From assembly GCA_966250015.1 (NCBI GenBank), contig CBINFS010000015.1, forward strand, positions 14,974 through 78,973: a DNA stretch of 64,000 nt, given 5' to 3'. The stretch is from CBINFS01 sp966250015. Its GTDB lineage: Bacteria; Bacteroidota; Rhodothermia; Rhodothermales; DASSAV01. This document shows, piece after piece, positions 8,751 through 17,448 of this stretch (positions are counted from its first letter, which is position 1; every line of letters starts with the position of its first letter). A program made the position numbers and the translations under genes. The notes under the pieces are model-generated. The model made no database searches, was not told the DNA's origin, and worked only from the letters and a program-made list of their open reading frames with translations.

Positions 8751-9794
8751 TCAGGTGCCGGGCGTCAAAACCGCTTTTACGTACTCCCCGGAATGCATCC
8801 CCTCAAAGCAGTCCAACCAGTCTTCAAGCGGAGCCACACGGCTGATGATCGGCCCGAGGTCGATCTGTCCCGAAACCAGCATACGAATCACGCGCTCCCA
8901 GACCGGCCAGTTGTGTGAGAAACTTCCCTGGATCCTGACGTTCTTCTGTACCATCGGGTCGAGGCTGAAGGCCATGGGTTGTGGACCCCACCCGACTTTG
9001 GTGATCTGCCCGGCAGGACGAACCGCCTGTAAAGCCTGGTTAAGCGTGGCCGATACACCTGCGGCGTCGATCACGACGTCCACCCCAAGCCCGTCACCTA
9101 GCTCTTTTACGCGCGACACAACGTCGCCATCCACGGTTTCGTCGGCGCCGAGCTCCCGTGCGATTGCCAGCCGGCGTTGATCTGTCGGTAGTCCTGAAAC
9201 GATCAGATATCCGGCTCCGCTCAACTTGGCCATCATGGCACACAATAGCCCGATCGGCCCGGGGCCAATGACGAGCACGTGGTCGCCGGGACGGATGTGG
9301 GTGTTGACGCAGACAGCATTGTAGGCCACGCAACACGGCTCGGTCAGCGCCGCCTTCTCAAAGGCAAGGGTGTCCGGGATCACGTGAAGACATCGTTCAG
9401 GCGCTACGACGTACCGGGTCATGGCGCCGTCCACCCCGTACCCGAATCCACGCCGGTCCGGATCCAGATTATATAATCCCTGCCTCGTATAAGGCGAATC
9501 CGGATTGATGACCGCGGCAGTCTCACTGACGACACGATCCCCTAATTGAATGGACCTGACGCGGCTTCCCCTCTCGATGACGACCCCCGCAAATTCGTGC
9601 CCCAGGATTACCGGGTAGTTGACGGGCCAGCTGTGCGTAGCCATCCACTGATGAAGGTCGCTGCCGCACACCCCGACCGCTTTCACATCGAGAAGCACGT
9701 CTTCTTCACCGGGTACGGGGCGAGGTTTTTCCCTTAGCTCCACGCTCCCGGGCTCCGGTCCGTAGTTGACGATGGCGGGCATCGATTCAGCCAT
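8751..9794 (-). CDS. Medium-chain zinc-dependent alcohol dehydrogenase family protein
   Basis: About 347 residues starting at MAESMPAIV. GGAGAGG sits 8 bases upstream, and the start overlaps the preceding gene by 8 bases. Catalytic zinc residues are seen in VGVCGSDLHQW and GHEFAGVV, and the nucleotide fold in VIGPGPIGLLCAMMAK. Sorbitol and threonine dehydrogenases usually carry four structural-zinc cysteines after the GHE segment; here the region reads VINPDSPYTRQGLYNLD with none. Substrate is probably a sugar, polyol or sugar acid, judging from the cluster. Confidence 0.87.
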   Translation of the reverse strand: MAESMPAIVNYGPEPGSVELREKPRPVPGEEDVLLDVKAVGVCGSDLHQWMATHSWPVNYPVILGHEFAGVVIERGSRVRSIQLGDRVVSETAAVINPDSPYTRQGLYNLDPDRRGFGYGVDGAMTRYVVAPERCLHVIPDTLAFEKAALTEPCCVAYNAVCVNTHIRPGDHVLVIGPGPIGLLCAMMAKLSGAGYLIVSGLPTDQRRLAIARELGADETVDGDVVSRVKELGDGLGVDVVIDAAGVSATLNQALQAVRPAGQITKVGWGPQPMAFSLDPMVQKNVRIQGSFSHNWPVWERVIRMLVSGQIDLGPIISRVAPLEDWLDCFEGMHSGEYVKAVLTPGT

Positions 9795-10509
9795 GGCGAT
9801 TTGCCTCTCCTCCGACCGGAACGTCTTCGTAAGCGTGGACCCGCTCGCAAATGTCACGAAGCACCGACCCTACATCCCCAGTTGCACTGCGGAACGCATA
9901 TGCATCGATGGCCAGTGGCGCGCCGATGACAACCAGAGGCGCACCGTATTCCGGCGTCCTTATGGCTTGTTCGATCGTGAGCCCTCCAACCGCCTGGACG
10001 GGTACGTCAACCGCCTTCACGACGTCACGCAGACGGTCGAGCGGCGATTCCCAGGCAAGATTACGTTTGGAGCGAAGCGTACGGTAATCGTACCCGATGT
10101 GGTGTATGATGTAGTCACATCCCAGATCGGCCAGGATGCGGGCGCCTTCGACTGGGTCCGGCATGGCCATCGTATCGCCCATCACCTTGACCCCCAGGTC
10201 ACGCCCCGCCTGTACGACCAGCTCGACCGTTTCGGTATGGGCCCGACCCATGACGACTACGTGCGTAGCCCCTGCTTTCGCCATGATCTCAGCTTCGAGC
10301 CAGCCGCCGTCCATCGTTTTCAGATCGGCCACTATCGGTACGTCCGGAAAGCGTGATCTCAGCTCGCGCACGCCGTGCATCCCTTCTGCGATAATCAGTG
10401 GAGTACCCGCTTCCAACCAGTCCACTCCGGCTCGCATAGCCGTATCAGCCATTTCGAGCGCTTCCGGGATGGTGGTCAGATCGAGTGAGATCTGAACGAT
10501 TGGTTTCAT
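9787..10509 (-). CDS. HUMPS/KGPDC-type (hexulose-6-phosphate synthase-like) lyase
   Basis: 240-residue TIM barrel of the OMP decarboxylase suprafamily. WLEAGTP near residue 33 and VADLKTMD (Asp62-x-Lys64-x2-Asp67) match the Mg-binding and catalytic residues of 3-hexulose-6-phosphate synthase and 3-keto-L-gulonate-6-phosphate decarboxylase (UlaD). GCDYIIHHIGYD matches the conserved later strand. It is the promoter-proximal gene of the sugar cluster. No HxlB isomerase is adjacent, which argues against a formaldehyde-fixing RuMP role and for a decarboxylase or aldolase in sugar-acid breakdown. Its ATG faces ppc across a 222-base divergent region. Confidence 0.85.
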   Translation of the reverse strand: MKPIVQISLDLTTIPEALEMADTAMRAGVDWLEAGTPLIIAEGMHGVRELRSRFPDVPIVADLKTMDGGWLEAEIMAKAGATHVVVMGRAHTETVELVVQAGRDLGVKVMGDTMAMPDPVEGARILADLGCDYIIHHIGYDYRTLRSKRNLAWESPLDRLRDVVKAVDVPVQAVGGLTIEQAIRTPEYGAPLVVIGAPLAIDAYAFRSATGDVGSVLRDICERVHAYEDVPVGGEANRHG

Positions 10510-10731
10510 CGCGATTGACGAAGTGACTACAAGCGGTAAGAATAAAAAATAGCACCGGCAATGTACAGATTATTCCTGGTGAAGATGAACGCTTACCGTG
10601 AAAAGAGTCTGCCTAAACTGGCTGGTTGCGGCAAAATGTGCGATTTCTCCCTCCTGACTGGATACCTTTTCTTCTTCTCCGGTATCACCGATGAAATAGT
10701 ACTAGAAACTCCTTAAACGCACGTTCTCCTG

Positions 10732-13554
10732 ATGACCGATGAAAAAGACATCCTGACGTTTTCACCTGAAGCGGCAGGCATTTCACAGCCTCTCAGCGAC
10801 CACATCCGGCTCCTGACGTCGGTTCTTGGCGGCGTAATCAGGGCCCAAGCTGGAGAAGAGACACTTTCACTTTTTGTCGACTTGCAGGAAAAGTGCCGTG
10901 AAGCTGCCGACGGCCTCTATCCGGAAAAGTGGGAAACGGTACGAGCGGTCATAAGGGACCTCGATACGAAAGAAATCGTCAGGCTGCTCCGGGCATACAC
11001 GGCTTTCTTTCACCTCGTCAATCAGGCAGAACAGCAGGAAATCGTTCGGATCAACCGCGAACGAGCCGGCAAAGCAACCTTCGACAATCCCCGGGTCGAA
11101 TCCATCGACGAAGCTTTTTTTGGGTTGAAGCAGAATGGGGTTCCCCTCGAGGACGTCGTATCGCTACTTCAGCGGCTTGACATTCAGCCCACACTTACGG
11201 CCCATCCGACGGAGGCGCGGCGACGCAGCATCCTCCAGAAGCAGCTTAACATTGCCAACATCCTTACCGGGATAAGGCGGTGCATCATTACACCGGAAGA
11301 AGAAGAAACCGCGCGAGTGGACATCCAGAACCAGGTTGCCCTACTCTTCGGGACGGACGAGGTGCGTGAAAAAAGGCTTTCCGTAGAAGACGAGATCGAG
11401 CACGGGCTCCACTTCGTCCGAAACACCATCTGGAATACGGTGCCTCGCATCTATCGCGACGTACAACGAGCGATCGAGATTTATTACGGGGTGGACGTTG
11501 AAATACCCACTTTCTTCCGTTTTCGGTCGTGGATCGGCGGCGATCGCGACGGCAATCCCAACGTCACGGCTCGTGTCACCTTCCAGACCTTTCTCCATCA
11601 CCGTCGCGTCGCCCTTTCCCTTTACCGGGAGGCCCTGGTCAACCTCAGACGTGAACTGAGTCTCTCCGATCAGCACGTATCCGTACCCGAATCGTTGTAC
11701 CACTCCATAGAAGAGGATGCCCGATCGTTCGGCGCGGAGCATCACATCCCGCAGTATCGAAACGAGCCGTTCAGGACGAAGATTTCCTTCATGATCGCTC
11801 GGATCGATTCTTTACTCGAACAGCTTGATCGACCTGAAAGCTACGTCGATGCACCTGCTGCCGGCCGCTACGATAATAGGGCTTTTGTCAAGGACCTGGA
11901 GCTGCTCTCCGACGCCTTGCGCCGGAGCGGTCTGAACACCGCCATCCCCAGCCTCGAGCTCGCCAATCTGCTCGTTCAGGCCAGGGTATTCGGTTTCAAC
12001 CTCGTCAAGCTCGACATCCGCCAGCACAGCAGTGTACACGCCAACGCCGTGAGCACTTTGCTGGAGCTCGCAGGAGTGGCGTCGGGTTACGAAGAGATGG
12101 ACGAATCCGAACGGCTCCGCATACTCTCGGCGGAGCTTGCCAACCCGCGGCCGCTCGTCCCGATAGACGCAGAGCTCCCGGCGGACGTGCAGGAAGTACT
12201 CGAAACCTTCGAAGCCATTCGCCGGATCATCTCGATCGATCCGGATGCGATAGGAAGCTACATCATCAGCATGACGCATAGCGTGAGCGACATGCTCGAA
12301 GTCATGCTCCTCGCCAAAGAAAGCGGACTCTGGAGCCGGCGAGCACAGGGCATAGCCACGCCTCTTGACCTTGTACCGCTATTCGAAACCATCGAAGACC
12401 TCTCTGAAGCCGGTGAGCGCACACGCGAGCTTTTCCAGCATCCCGTGTACCGGCAGCACCTGGAGGCGCGCGGCCGGTTCCAGGAGATCATGCTCGGCTA
12501 CTCGGACAGCAACAAGGACGGTGGGTACTGGATGGCCAACCTCGCCCTCCACCGTGCACAGGAAAGCTTGGGAAAGGTCTGCGAGGAGTTCGGTATCGAT
12601 TTCCGCCTTTTCCACGGCAGGGGTGGTACCGTCGGCCGTGGGGGCGGCAGAGCCGGTCAGGCGATCCAGGCGATGCCGCCAACCGTTCAGAATGGCCGGA
12701 TCCGATTCACCGAACAGGGGGAAGTCATCTCCTTCCGGTATGGCCTGTCCGATCTCGCCCGCCGGCACCTCGAGCAGATCGTTCATGCCATGATCATCTC
12801 GACCGGAACGAGACACCAGCGCATCGTATCCACCATTCCGAAGGTTTCCGAGCCTACGTTCGAGTTCAGGGATATAGCGGAGCAATCGATGGAGGAATAC
12901 CGGAATCTGATTGACGATCCCGGCTTCTGGGCGTGGTACACCAACATCACCCCAATCGAGCAGATCAGCCGGCTGCCTATAGCGTCGAGGCCTGTGTCGA
13001 GAGGCTCGGCCCACGAAGTGGATTTCGAGGGGCTACGCGCCATACCCTGGGTATTTGCCTGGACGCAGACGCGCTACATGGTACCGGGCTGGTACGGAGT
13101 CGGGCGTGCGCTCGATCATCACGTGCAAGAAAATGAAACACGTCTAGAAGCGCTCCAAAAGGCCTACAGAGACTCAAGCCTGTTTCAGGCCATCATCAAC
13201 AACGCCGAACGCGAGCTGGCAAGGACGAGACTCCCCATCGCTTCTTTTTATTCTCAACAACTCGCCATCGACGAGGTATCGGCACAACGCCTCCACGAAA
13301 AAATCGCTCACGACTTCGAGAAGGCCCGGGACCTCATTCTAACCATTACCGGGCAGGAACGGTTGCTCGATCACCGTCCCGAAATACAGAACTCGATCGA
13401 GTTCCGCAACCCGTTTACCGACGTGCTAAACCTGATGCAGGTGGAATTGCTCGGGAGGTATCGATCAGCGTCCGGGAAAGATCGCGACTACCTGCGAAGG
13501 GCGATATTCCTTAGCATAAACGGAATTGCCGCTGCGGTGCAAAGCACGGGTTGA
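10732..13554 (+). CDS. ppc: Phosphoenolpyruvate carboxylase
   Basis: 940 residues, full length for bacterial PEPC. It carries the catalytic His in LTAHPTEARRRS (His158), FRFRSWIGGDRDGNPN, GYSDSNKDGG near residue 588, FHGRGGTVGRGGG near 627, and the conserved C-terminus NGIAAAVQSTG. It converts PEP and bicarbonate to oxaloacetate, an anaplerotic step. No purine-rich Shine-Dalgarno precedes the ATG. Divergent from the sugar cluster, it ends only 7 bases before the convergent clpS. Confidence 0.97.
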   Translation: MTDEKDILTFSPEAAGISQPLSDHIRLLTSVLGGVIRAQAGEETLSLFVDLQEKCREAADGLYPEKWETVRAVIRDLDTKEIVRLLRAYTAFFHLVNQAEQQEIVRINRERAGKATFDNPRVESIDEAFFGLKQNGVPLEDVVSLLQRLDIQPTLTAHPTEARRRSILQKQLNIANILTGIRRCIITPEEEETARVDIQNQVALLFGTDEVREKRLSVEDEIEHGLHFVRNTIWNTVPRIYRDVQRAIEIYYGVDVEIPTFFRFRSWIGGDRDGNPNVTARVTFQTFLHHRRVALSLYREALVNLRRELSLSDQHVSVPESLYHSIEEDARSFGAEHHIPQYRNEPFRTKISFMIARIDSLLEQLDRPESYVDAPAAGRYDNRAFVKDLELLSDALRRSGLNTAIPSLELANLLVQARVFGFNLVKLDIRQHSSVHANAVSTLLELAGVASGYEEMDESERLRILSAELANPRPLVPIDAELPADVQEVLETFEAIRRIISIDPDAIGSYIISMTHSVSDMLEVMLLAKESGLWSRRAQGIATPLDLVPLFETIEDLSEAGERTRELFQHPVYRQHLEARGRFQEIMLGYSDSNKDGGYWMANLALHRAQESLGKVCEEFGIDFRLFHGRGGTVGRGGGRAGQAIQAMPPTVQNGRIRFTEQGEVISFRYGLSDLARRHLEQIVHAMIISTGTRHQRIVSTIPKVSEPTFEFRDIAEQSMEEYRNLIDDPGFWAWYTNITPIEQISRLPIASRPVSRGSAHEVDFEGLRAIPWVFAWTQTRYMVPGWYGVGRALDHHVQENETRLEALQKAYRDSSLFQAIINNAERELARTRLPIASFYSQQLAIDEVSAQRLHEKIAHDFEKARDLILTITGQERLLDHRPEIQNSIEFRNPFTDVLNLMQVELLGRYRSASGKDRDYLRRAIFLSINGIAAAVQSTG

Positions 13555-13561
13555 CATTTAA

Positions 13562-13906
13562 CTACCCCTCGATTTCCGTTACAAGCTGGATTTCCCTGAG
13601 TACGCCTTGCACGCGAAAGCAGTCCTCAAAGCTGCCTTCGTACACGGCGGCTTTTCCATTGATATGTGCTTCCCACGCGTACGCCTCCGCCTGTGACTCC
13701 GAACATCCGGTAGCCTTCATGACCTGAAAAATCACCTCGTCGAACGAGTGAATGTCGTCGTTGTAAAGGATGACGCGCCAGGGATCGTCGATCCGTTCCT
13801 GTGTCTCGTCCTCCTCCAAGACGTCAACTTCCACGTCCGGAGCACCCGGCAAGGCTTCCGGAGCACCGGCGGACCAGAGATAACGGGGAATTGATCGATC
13901 TGACAT
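13562..13906 (-). CDS. clpS: ClpS-type Clp protease adaptor (paralogue 1)
   Basis: About 114 residues. The core VILYNDDIHSFDEVIFQVM contains the Asn-Asp-Asp motif, and the pocket His is kept in EAHINGKAAVYEG, so N-degron recognition for ClpAP looks possible. It has a 30-residue acidic N-terminal extension. The ATG at 13906 is chosen. A TTG at 13951 would overlap the purS stop by four bases and cannot be excluded. It is the last gene of the psd-pssA-purS-clpS run. A second, divergent ClpS lies near 29.2 kb. Confidence 0.88.
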   Translation of the reverse strand: MSDRSIPRYLWSAGAPEALPGAPDVEVDVLEEDETQERIDDPWRVILYNDDIHSFDEVIFQVMKATGCSESQAEAYAWEAHINGKAAVYEGSFEDCFRVQGVLREIQLVTEIEG

Positions 13907-13947
13907 ACCCGGTTTGCTCGTAATTACTTCCAACGTGGCAACTACGG

Positions 13948-14211
13948 TCAAACGCTCTCTTTTGCAACCTCTTCGACCGAAACGATGTAGTCCTCCATCA
14001 CCGGATTGGCGAGCAGCTTCTGACAGGCTTCACGGGCACGTTCCTCCGCGGCCTCCAGTGAATCGGCTTCGATCCACATCTCGACGTACTTACCCATCCG
14101 GACGTGGGTTACGTCGGAGAAACCCAGATTGGAAAGCGCGTGTTGTGTAGCCTTTCCCTGTGGATCGAGAATAGAAGGACGAAGCGTTATTTGAATATTG
14201 GCTTTATACAT
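13948..14211 (-). CDS. purS: Phosphoribosylformylglycinamidine synthase subunit PurS
   Basis: 87 residues starting at MYKANIQI. It carries the typical PurS pattern: LRPSILDPQGKATQHALSN, then VTHVRMGKYVEMW, and a C-terminal helix ending KLLANPVMEDY. PurS bridges PurL and PurQ in the FGAM synthetase of organisms with small PurL. Neither partner is in the window, so purS is separated from other pur genes here and lies between pssA and clpS. Confidence 0.93.
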   Translation of the reverse strand: MYKANIQITLRPSILDPQGKATQHALSNLGFSDVTHVRMGKYVEMWIEADSLEAAEERAREACQKLLANPVMEDYIVSVEEVAKESV

Positions 14212-14318
14212 GGTACACCGTTTCGTGTCGGGATGAAAATGCAAGCAGAAAGAAGTATGTGAAAATAAGCACGCTTTCAGGAGTTCGCCAGGAAGCAGAC
14301 CCACGATCCACGTCAAAG

Positions 14319-15191
14319 TCATTCAGTCGGTTCGTGGTTGGTCCCGGTCCCGTCAGTCGGTGCGTTGAGGATGGCCTTGATGACACTACGTACGGCCTGT
14401 CCCACTCCCCAGAGCAGGTACACCGTAAGCACGATGAGAAGGCCTACCTGTTGCAGGAAGACGAACAACAAGAATGCGATGAAATAGGCCGCCGATTTTT
14501 TCGGATGCTGCCGGATGTACGCAGGGGTCGGTTTCGGAACGGCGTCGAACGGGATCGTGGAGACCATCAAAAACGACAGGAAAAACACGATCGGAACCAA
14601 TAGCGAGAGGTTGTTGATGCTGAACCGACTGAACCACTCCGCGTTGTCGAAATTGAGTATGAGCGCGACGATGATGATGGCCGCTCCGGGAATCGGCAGA
14701 CCGACGAAGTATTCCTTCTTCTCGGTGAACCCCACGTTGAAACGTGCCAGCCGGACGGCGCCGGAAACGGCGGGTAACGACGATACGATCAATCCCAACA
14801 CCCCGAACTCCCTGAGGCCGAAGGCATAGACGAGGAACGACGGCGCGATCCCGAATGAAACCACGTCACTAAGGGAATCGAGCTGGACGCCAAACGAGCT
14901 CGAAGAATGCGTCAGCCTGGCCATCATGCCGTCGAGAACGTCGAAAAACCCTGCCAGAACGATCAACCAGCAGGCGTAATCGAACCGTCCTCCGTAGATC
15001 TGCGTGATCGCCACGAACCCGCTGAAGAGGTTCATCAACGTAAAAAAAGAAGGGACTGCCTCGGCGGGAATGGGCCGCCGGCCGTCAACGCGACGAGATT
15101 CCCGGTACGCACCGAGCCGCTCGCGAAAGCGACGTTGCTTTTCACCCGGTTGGTTCTGACGGATGGATAATAACCTCGATCTACGCGACAT
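14319..15191 (-). CDS. pssA: CDP-diacylglycerol-serine O-phosphatidyltransferase
   Basis: About 290 residues. The CDP-alcohol phosphatidyltransferase signature is complete: DGMMAR, then Gly eight residues on, ending VQLDSLSD. Several hydrophobic segments follow, consistent with an integral membrane enzyme. It makes phosphatidylserine, the substrate of Psd encoded immediately upstream. The ATG at 15191 overlaps psd by 11 bases; ATGs at 15221 and 15206 are also in frame. The N-terminal 40 residues are strongly basic. Confidence 0.92.
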   Translation of the reverse strand: MSRRSRLLSIRQNQPGEKQRRFRERLGAYRESRRVDGRRPIPAEAVPSFFTLMNLFSGFVAITQIYGGRFDYACWLIVLAGFFDVLDGMMARLTHSSSSFGVQLDSLSDVVSFGIAPSFLVYAFGLREFGVLGLIVSSLPAVSGAVRLARFNVGFTEKKEYFVGLPIPGAAIIIVALILNFDNAEWFSRFSINNLSLLVPIVFFLSFLMVSTIPFDAVPKPTPAYIRQHPKKSAAYFIAFLLFVFLQQVGLLIVLTVYLLWGVGQAVRSVIKAILNAPTDGTGTNHEPTE

Positions 15192-15903
15192 CCCGTTCCC
15201 CGGCATGCTCTGCCTTGACATGGTTACCTTTACCTATTTCAGTCTCTTCGGGAAGCCTGGCGATGACCGTCAACCCCGCGGAAACACGGTCACCAACCCT
15301 GGCGATGACCTCCACTTCCGGTGGGACCAGCACGTCCATTCGTGATCCGAATTTGACGATGCCAAAACGCTGGCCAGCCGTTACGACGTCCCCGGGCTTG
15401 AGATCGAACACGATCCTGCGCGCCACGGCTCCCGCGATTTGTTTAAATAGTATCTTTATGCCGCTGGGGTGAAGCATCCCAATTTCCGACCGCTCGTTCT
15501 TTTCGCTCGCCTTGGGGTGCCAGGCTACCAGGTATTCGCCCTTAAAATAGTTGACGTATTCGATCTTCCCATTGGCCGGCACTCGATTGACGTGAACGTT
15601 GAGCGGTGAGAGAAAGATCGAAATCTGCCTGGCAGGACCCTTAAGATAGAGCGGCTCCTCGACCTCGATTATTTGGACAACTTTACCGTCAGCCGGTGCA
15701 AGAATAAGAAGACCTTCTGCCGCCTCATCGGGTGGTATGCGCTGCGGATCTCTGAAAAAGTACAGCGTAAATCCTACGAGAACGGTCGCAAGCACTATGA
15801 GTACCGGTCGCAGGGCACCCGGCAGCATAAAGGCAATAGCGACCAGGAGGACTGCAATAAAAACCACCACACCGATGATAGAGTATCCTTCTCTTGCAAA
15901 CAC
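15181..15903 (-). CDS. psd: Phosphatidylserine decarboxylase proenzyme (Psd-A type)
   Basis: 240 residues with two N-terminal membrane segments (about 8-28 and 30-50) followed by FFRDPQR, APADGKVV, FLSPLNVHVNR and KFGSRMDV. The Gly-Ser in the last motif is the self-cleavage site that creates the pyruvoyl cofactor. It converts phosphatidylserine to phosphatidylethanolamine in the inner membrane. It is first gene of the psd-pssA-purS-clpS run. Two inverted repeats lie in its 212-base divergent leader region. Confidence 0.94.
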   Translation of the reverse strand: MFAREGYSIIGVVVFIAVLLVAIAFMLPGALRPVLIVLATVLVGFTLYFFRDPQRIPPDEAAEGLLILAPADGKVVQIIEVEEPLYLKGPARQISIFLSPLNVHVNRVPANGKIEYVNYFKGEYLVAWHPKASEKNERSEIGMLHPSGIKILFKQIAGAVARRIVFDLKPGDVVTAGQRFGIVKFGSRMDVLVPPEVEVIARVGDRVSAGLTVIARLPEETEIGKGNHVKAEHAGERDVA

Positions 15904-15924
15904 GTTAATTCAAATACTTTAGGA

Positions 15925-16038
15925 AACCGTAACGTACGGTTCACGTTGCAAAGCCCCGTCATCAAGGGCAGGAGCGTCAAAATACGCAACCTGTACCCGG
16001 GATTGTAGATGAATCCATCGTGATAAATCACAATCCCG
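15925..16038. other. Inverted repeats in the psd/mtaB divergent region (possible structured leader)
   Basis: A 7-base inverted repeat (15925-15931 / 15935-15941) lies 22 bases before the psd start. A second element (15998-16038) has outer arms 15998-16004 / 16032-16038 enclosing two adjacent 4-base hairpins at 16008-16019 and 16020-16031, a drawable three-way junction. The strand is undetermined because the repeats are symmetric. No known riboswitch is recognised. Confidence 0.35.
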
Positions 16039-16115
16039 ATTTAGGCGCGATCCTGCTGATCCTTTGACGCCTGAATGAACCTGCTGATTCGTAAATCTGG
16101 CAACGATCCGGTACT

Positions 16116-17438
16116 ATGGCACGTGTGTCGTTTTATACACTGGGCTGCAAGTTAAACTATGCGGAGACGAGCACGATCTCCCGGGAGTTCGAAGATCGTG
16201 ACTTCGAGATCGTACCTTTCGGCGCCCCGGCAGACGTAACCGTCATCAACACGTGCAGTGTAACGGAGGAAGCCGACAGACAATGCAGGCAGATCATACG
16301 GCGAGCGCTCCGGCTAAATCCAGGTACGTTCATCGCGGTGACGGGTTGCTACGCACAGCTTCGACCCGACGAAATCGCGGCGATCGAGGGGGTAGATGTG
16401 GTCCTCGGCGCCAACGAGAAATTTCGACTGTTCGAAATAGTTCAAGCGTTTGAGAAAAAGGAACGTACGCAGATCGAGGTTTCCTGCATCGATCACGTGA
16501 CGACGTACGGATCCGCCTATTCCTCCGGCGACCGTACGCGCGCATTTTTGAAGGTCCAGGACGGCTGTGACTACACGTGCTCCTTCTGCACGATCCCGTT
16601 TGCCCGAGGGAAAAGCCGGTCCCAACCGTTGGAGGAGACGTTGCAGAAAGCAAGAGAAGTAGCCGACCTCGGGTACAAAGAGGTTGTCCTCAGCGGCGTC
16701 AACATCGGCCTTTTCGGTCAGGAGCACGGCGTAACCCTTCTCGATCTGCTAATCGGTCTCGAAAAAATCGAAAAGATCGAACGATATCGCATTTCATCGA
16801 TCGAGCCCAACCTGCTCACCGACGAGATCATTGAGTTCGTGGCGCAGTCGCAGCGATTTCAGCCTCACTTCCACGTTCCACTTCAAAGCGGCGACAACCA
16901 CGTGCTCGGTAAGATGCGGCGTCGATACCGGAGAGAGGTTTTCGCAGACCGGGTGAACACCATCAAACACCTGATTCCCCATGCCTGTGTGGGAGCGGAC
17001 GTCATCGTCGGTTTCCCTGCCGAAAACGAGGCCAGGTTTGACGAAACCGTCCGCTTTATCGAGGACCTGCCGCTCTCCTACCTGCACGTATTTACCTATT
17101 CCGAGCGAGCAAATACCGTGGCGGTCACTGAGCTGGAAAAAATCGGTGAGCCCGTTCCAAAGGCCGAACGGTCCCGCCGCAACCACGTACTCCGCCTGCT
17201 TTCCGAGAAGAAGCGCCACGAGTTTTACCGCAAGCACATTGGGACCGTACGCCCGGTACTGTGGGAGGGTGCGGAAAAGAACGGGGTGATGTACGGGTTC
17301 ACGGACAACTACATTAAAGTGCAGCGCCCGGCTGACAGCGCCTACGAAGGTGTGATCGAAAACGTCTTCCTCGATTCCTTCGCGCCTGACGGCACGATCC
17401 ACACCGGTTACGCGGATATGCAGGTGCTCGCGAACTGA
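16116..17438 (+). CDS. mtaB: tRNA (t6A37) methylthiotransferase MtaB
   Basis: 440 residues, radical-SAM methylthiotransferase. The N-terminal UPF0004 cluster ligands are Cys11 (LGCKLN), Cys47 (NTCSV) and Cys78 (TGCYA). The SAM cluster is CDYTCSFC (Cys151, 155, 158). The protein ends with a TRAM-like segment. FARGKSRS and VVLSGVNIGLFG match MtaB better than MiaB or RimO. It would add methylthio to N6-threonylcarbamoyladenosine at tRNA position 37. It converges on the sixA-like gene with a 10-base gap. Confidence 0.93.
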   Translation: MARVSFYTLGCKLNYAETSTISREFEDRDFEIVPFGAPADVTVINTCSVTEEADRQCRQIIRRALRLNPGTFIAVTGCYAQLRPDEIAAIEGVDVVLGANEKFRLFEIVQAFEKKERTQIEVSCIDHVTTYGSAYSSGDRTRAFLKVQDGCDYTCSFCTIPFARGKSRSQPLEETLQKAREVADLGYKEVVLSGVNIGLFGQEHGVTLLDLLIGLEKIEKIERYRISSIEPNLLTDEIIEFVAQSQRFQPHFHVPLQSGDNHVLGKMRRRYRREVFADRVNTIKHLIPHACVGADVIVGFPAENEARFDETVRFIEDLPLSYLHVFTYSERANTVAVTELEKIGEPVPKAERSRRNHVLRLLSEKKRHEFYRKHIGTVRPVLWEGAEKNGVMYGFTDNYIKVQRPADSAYEGVIENVFLDSFAPDGTIHTGYADMQVLAN

Positions 17439-17448
17439 GGTATCGAGT

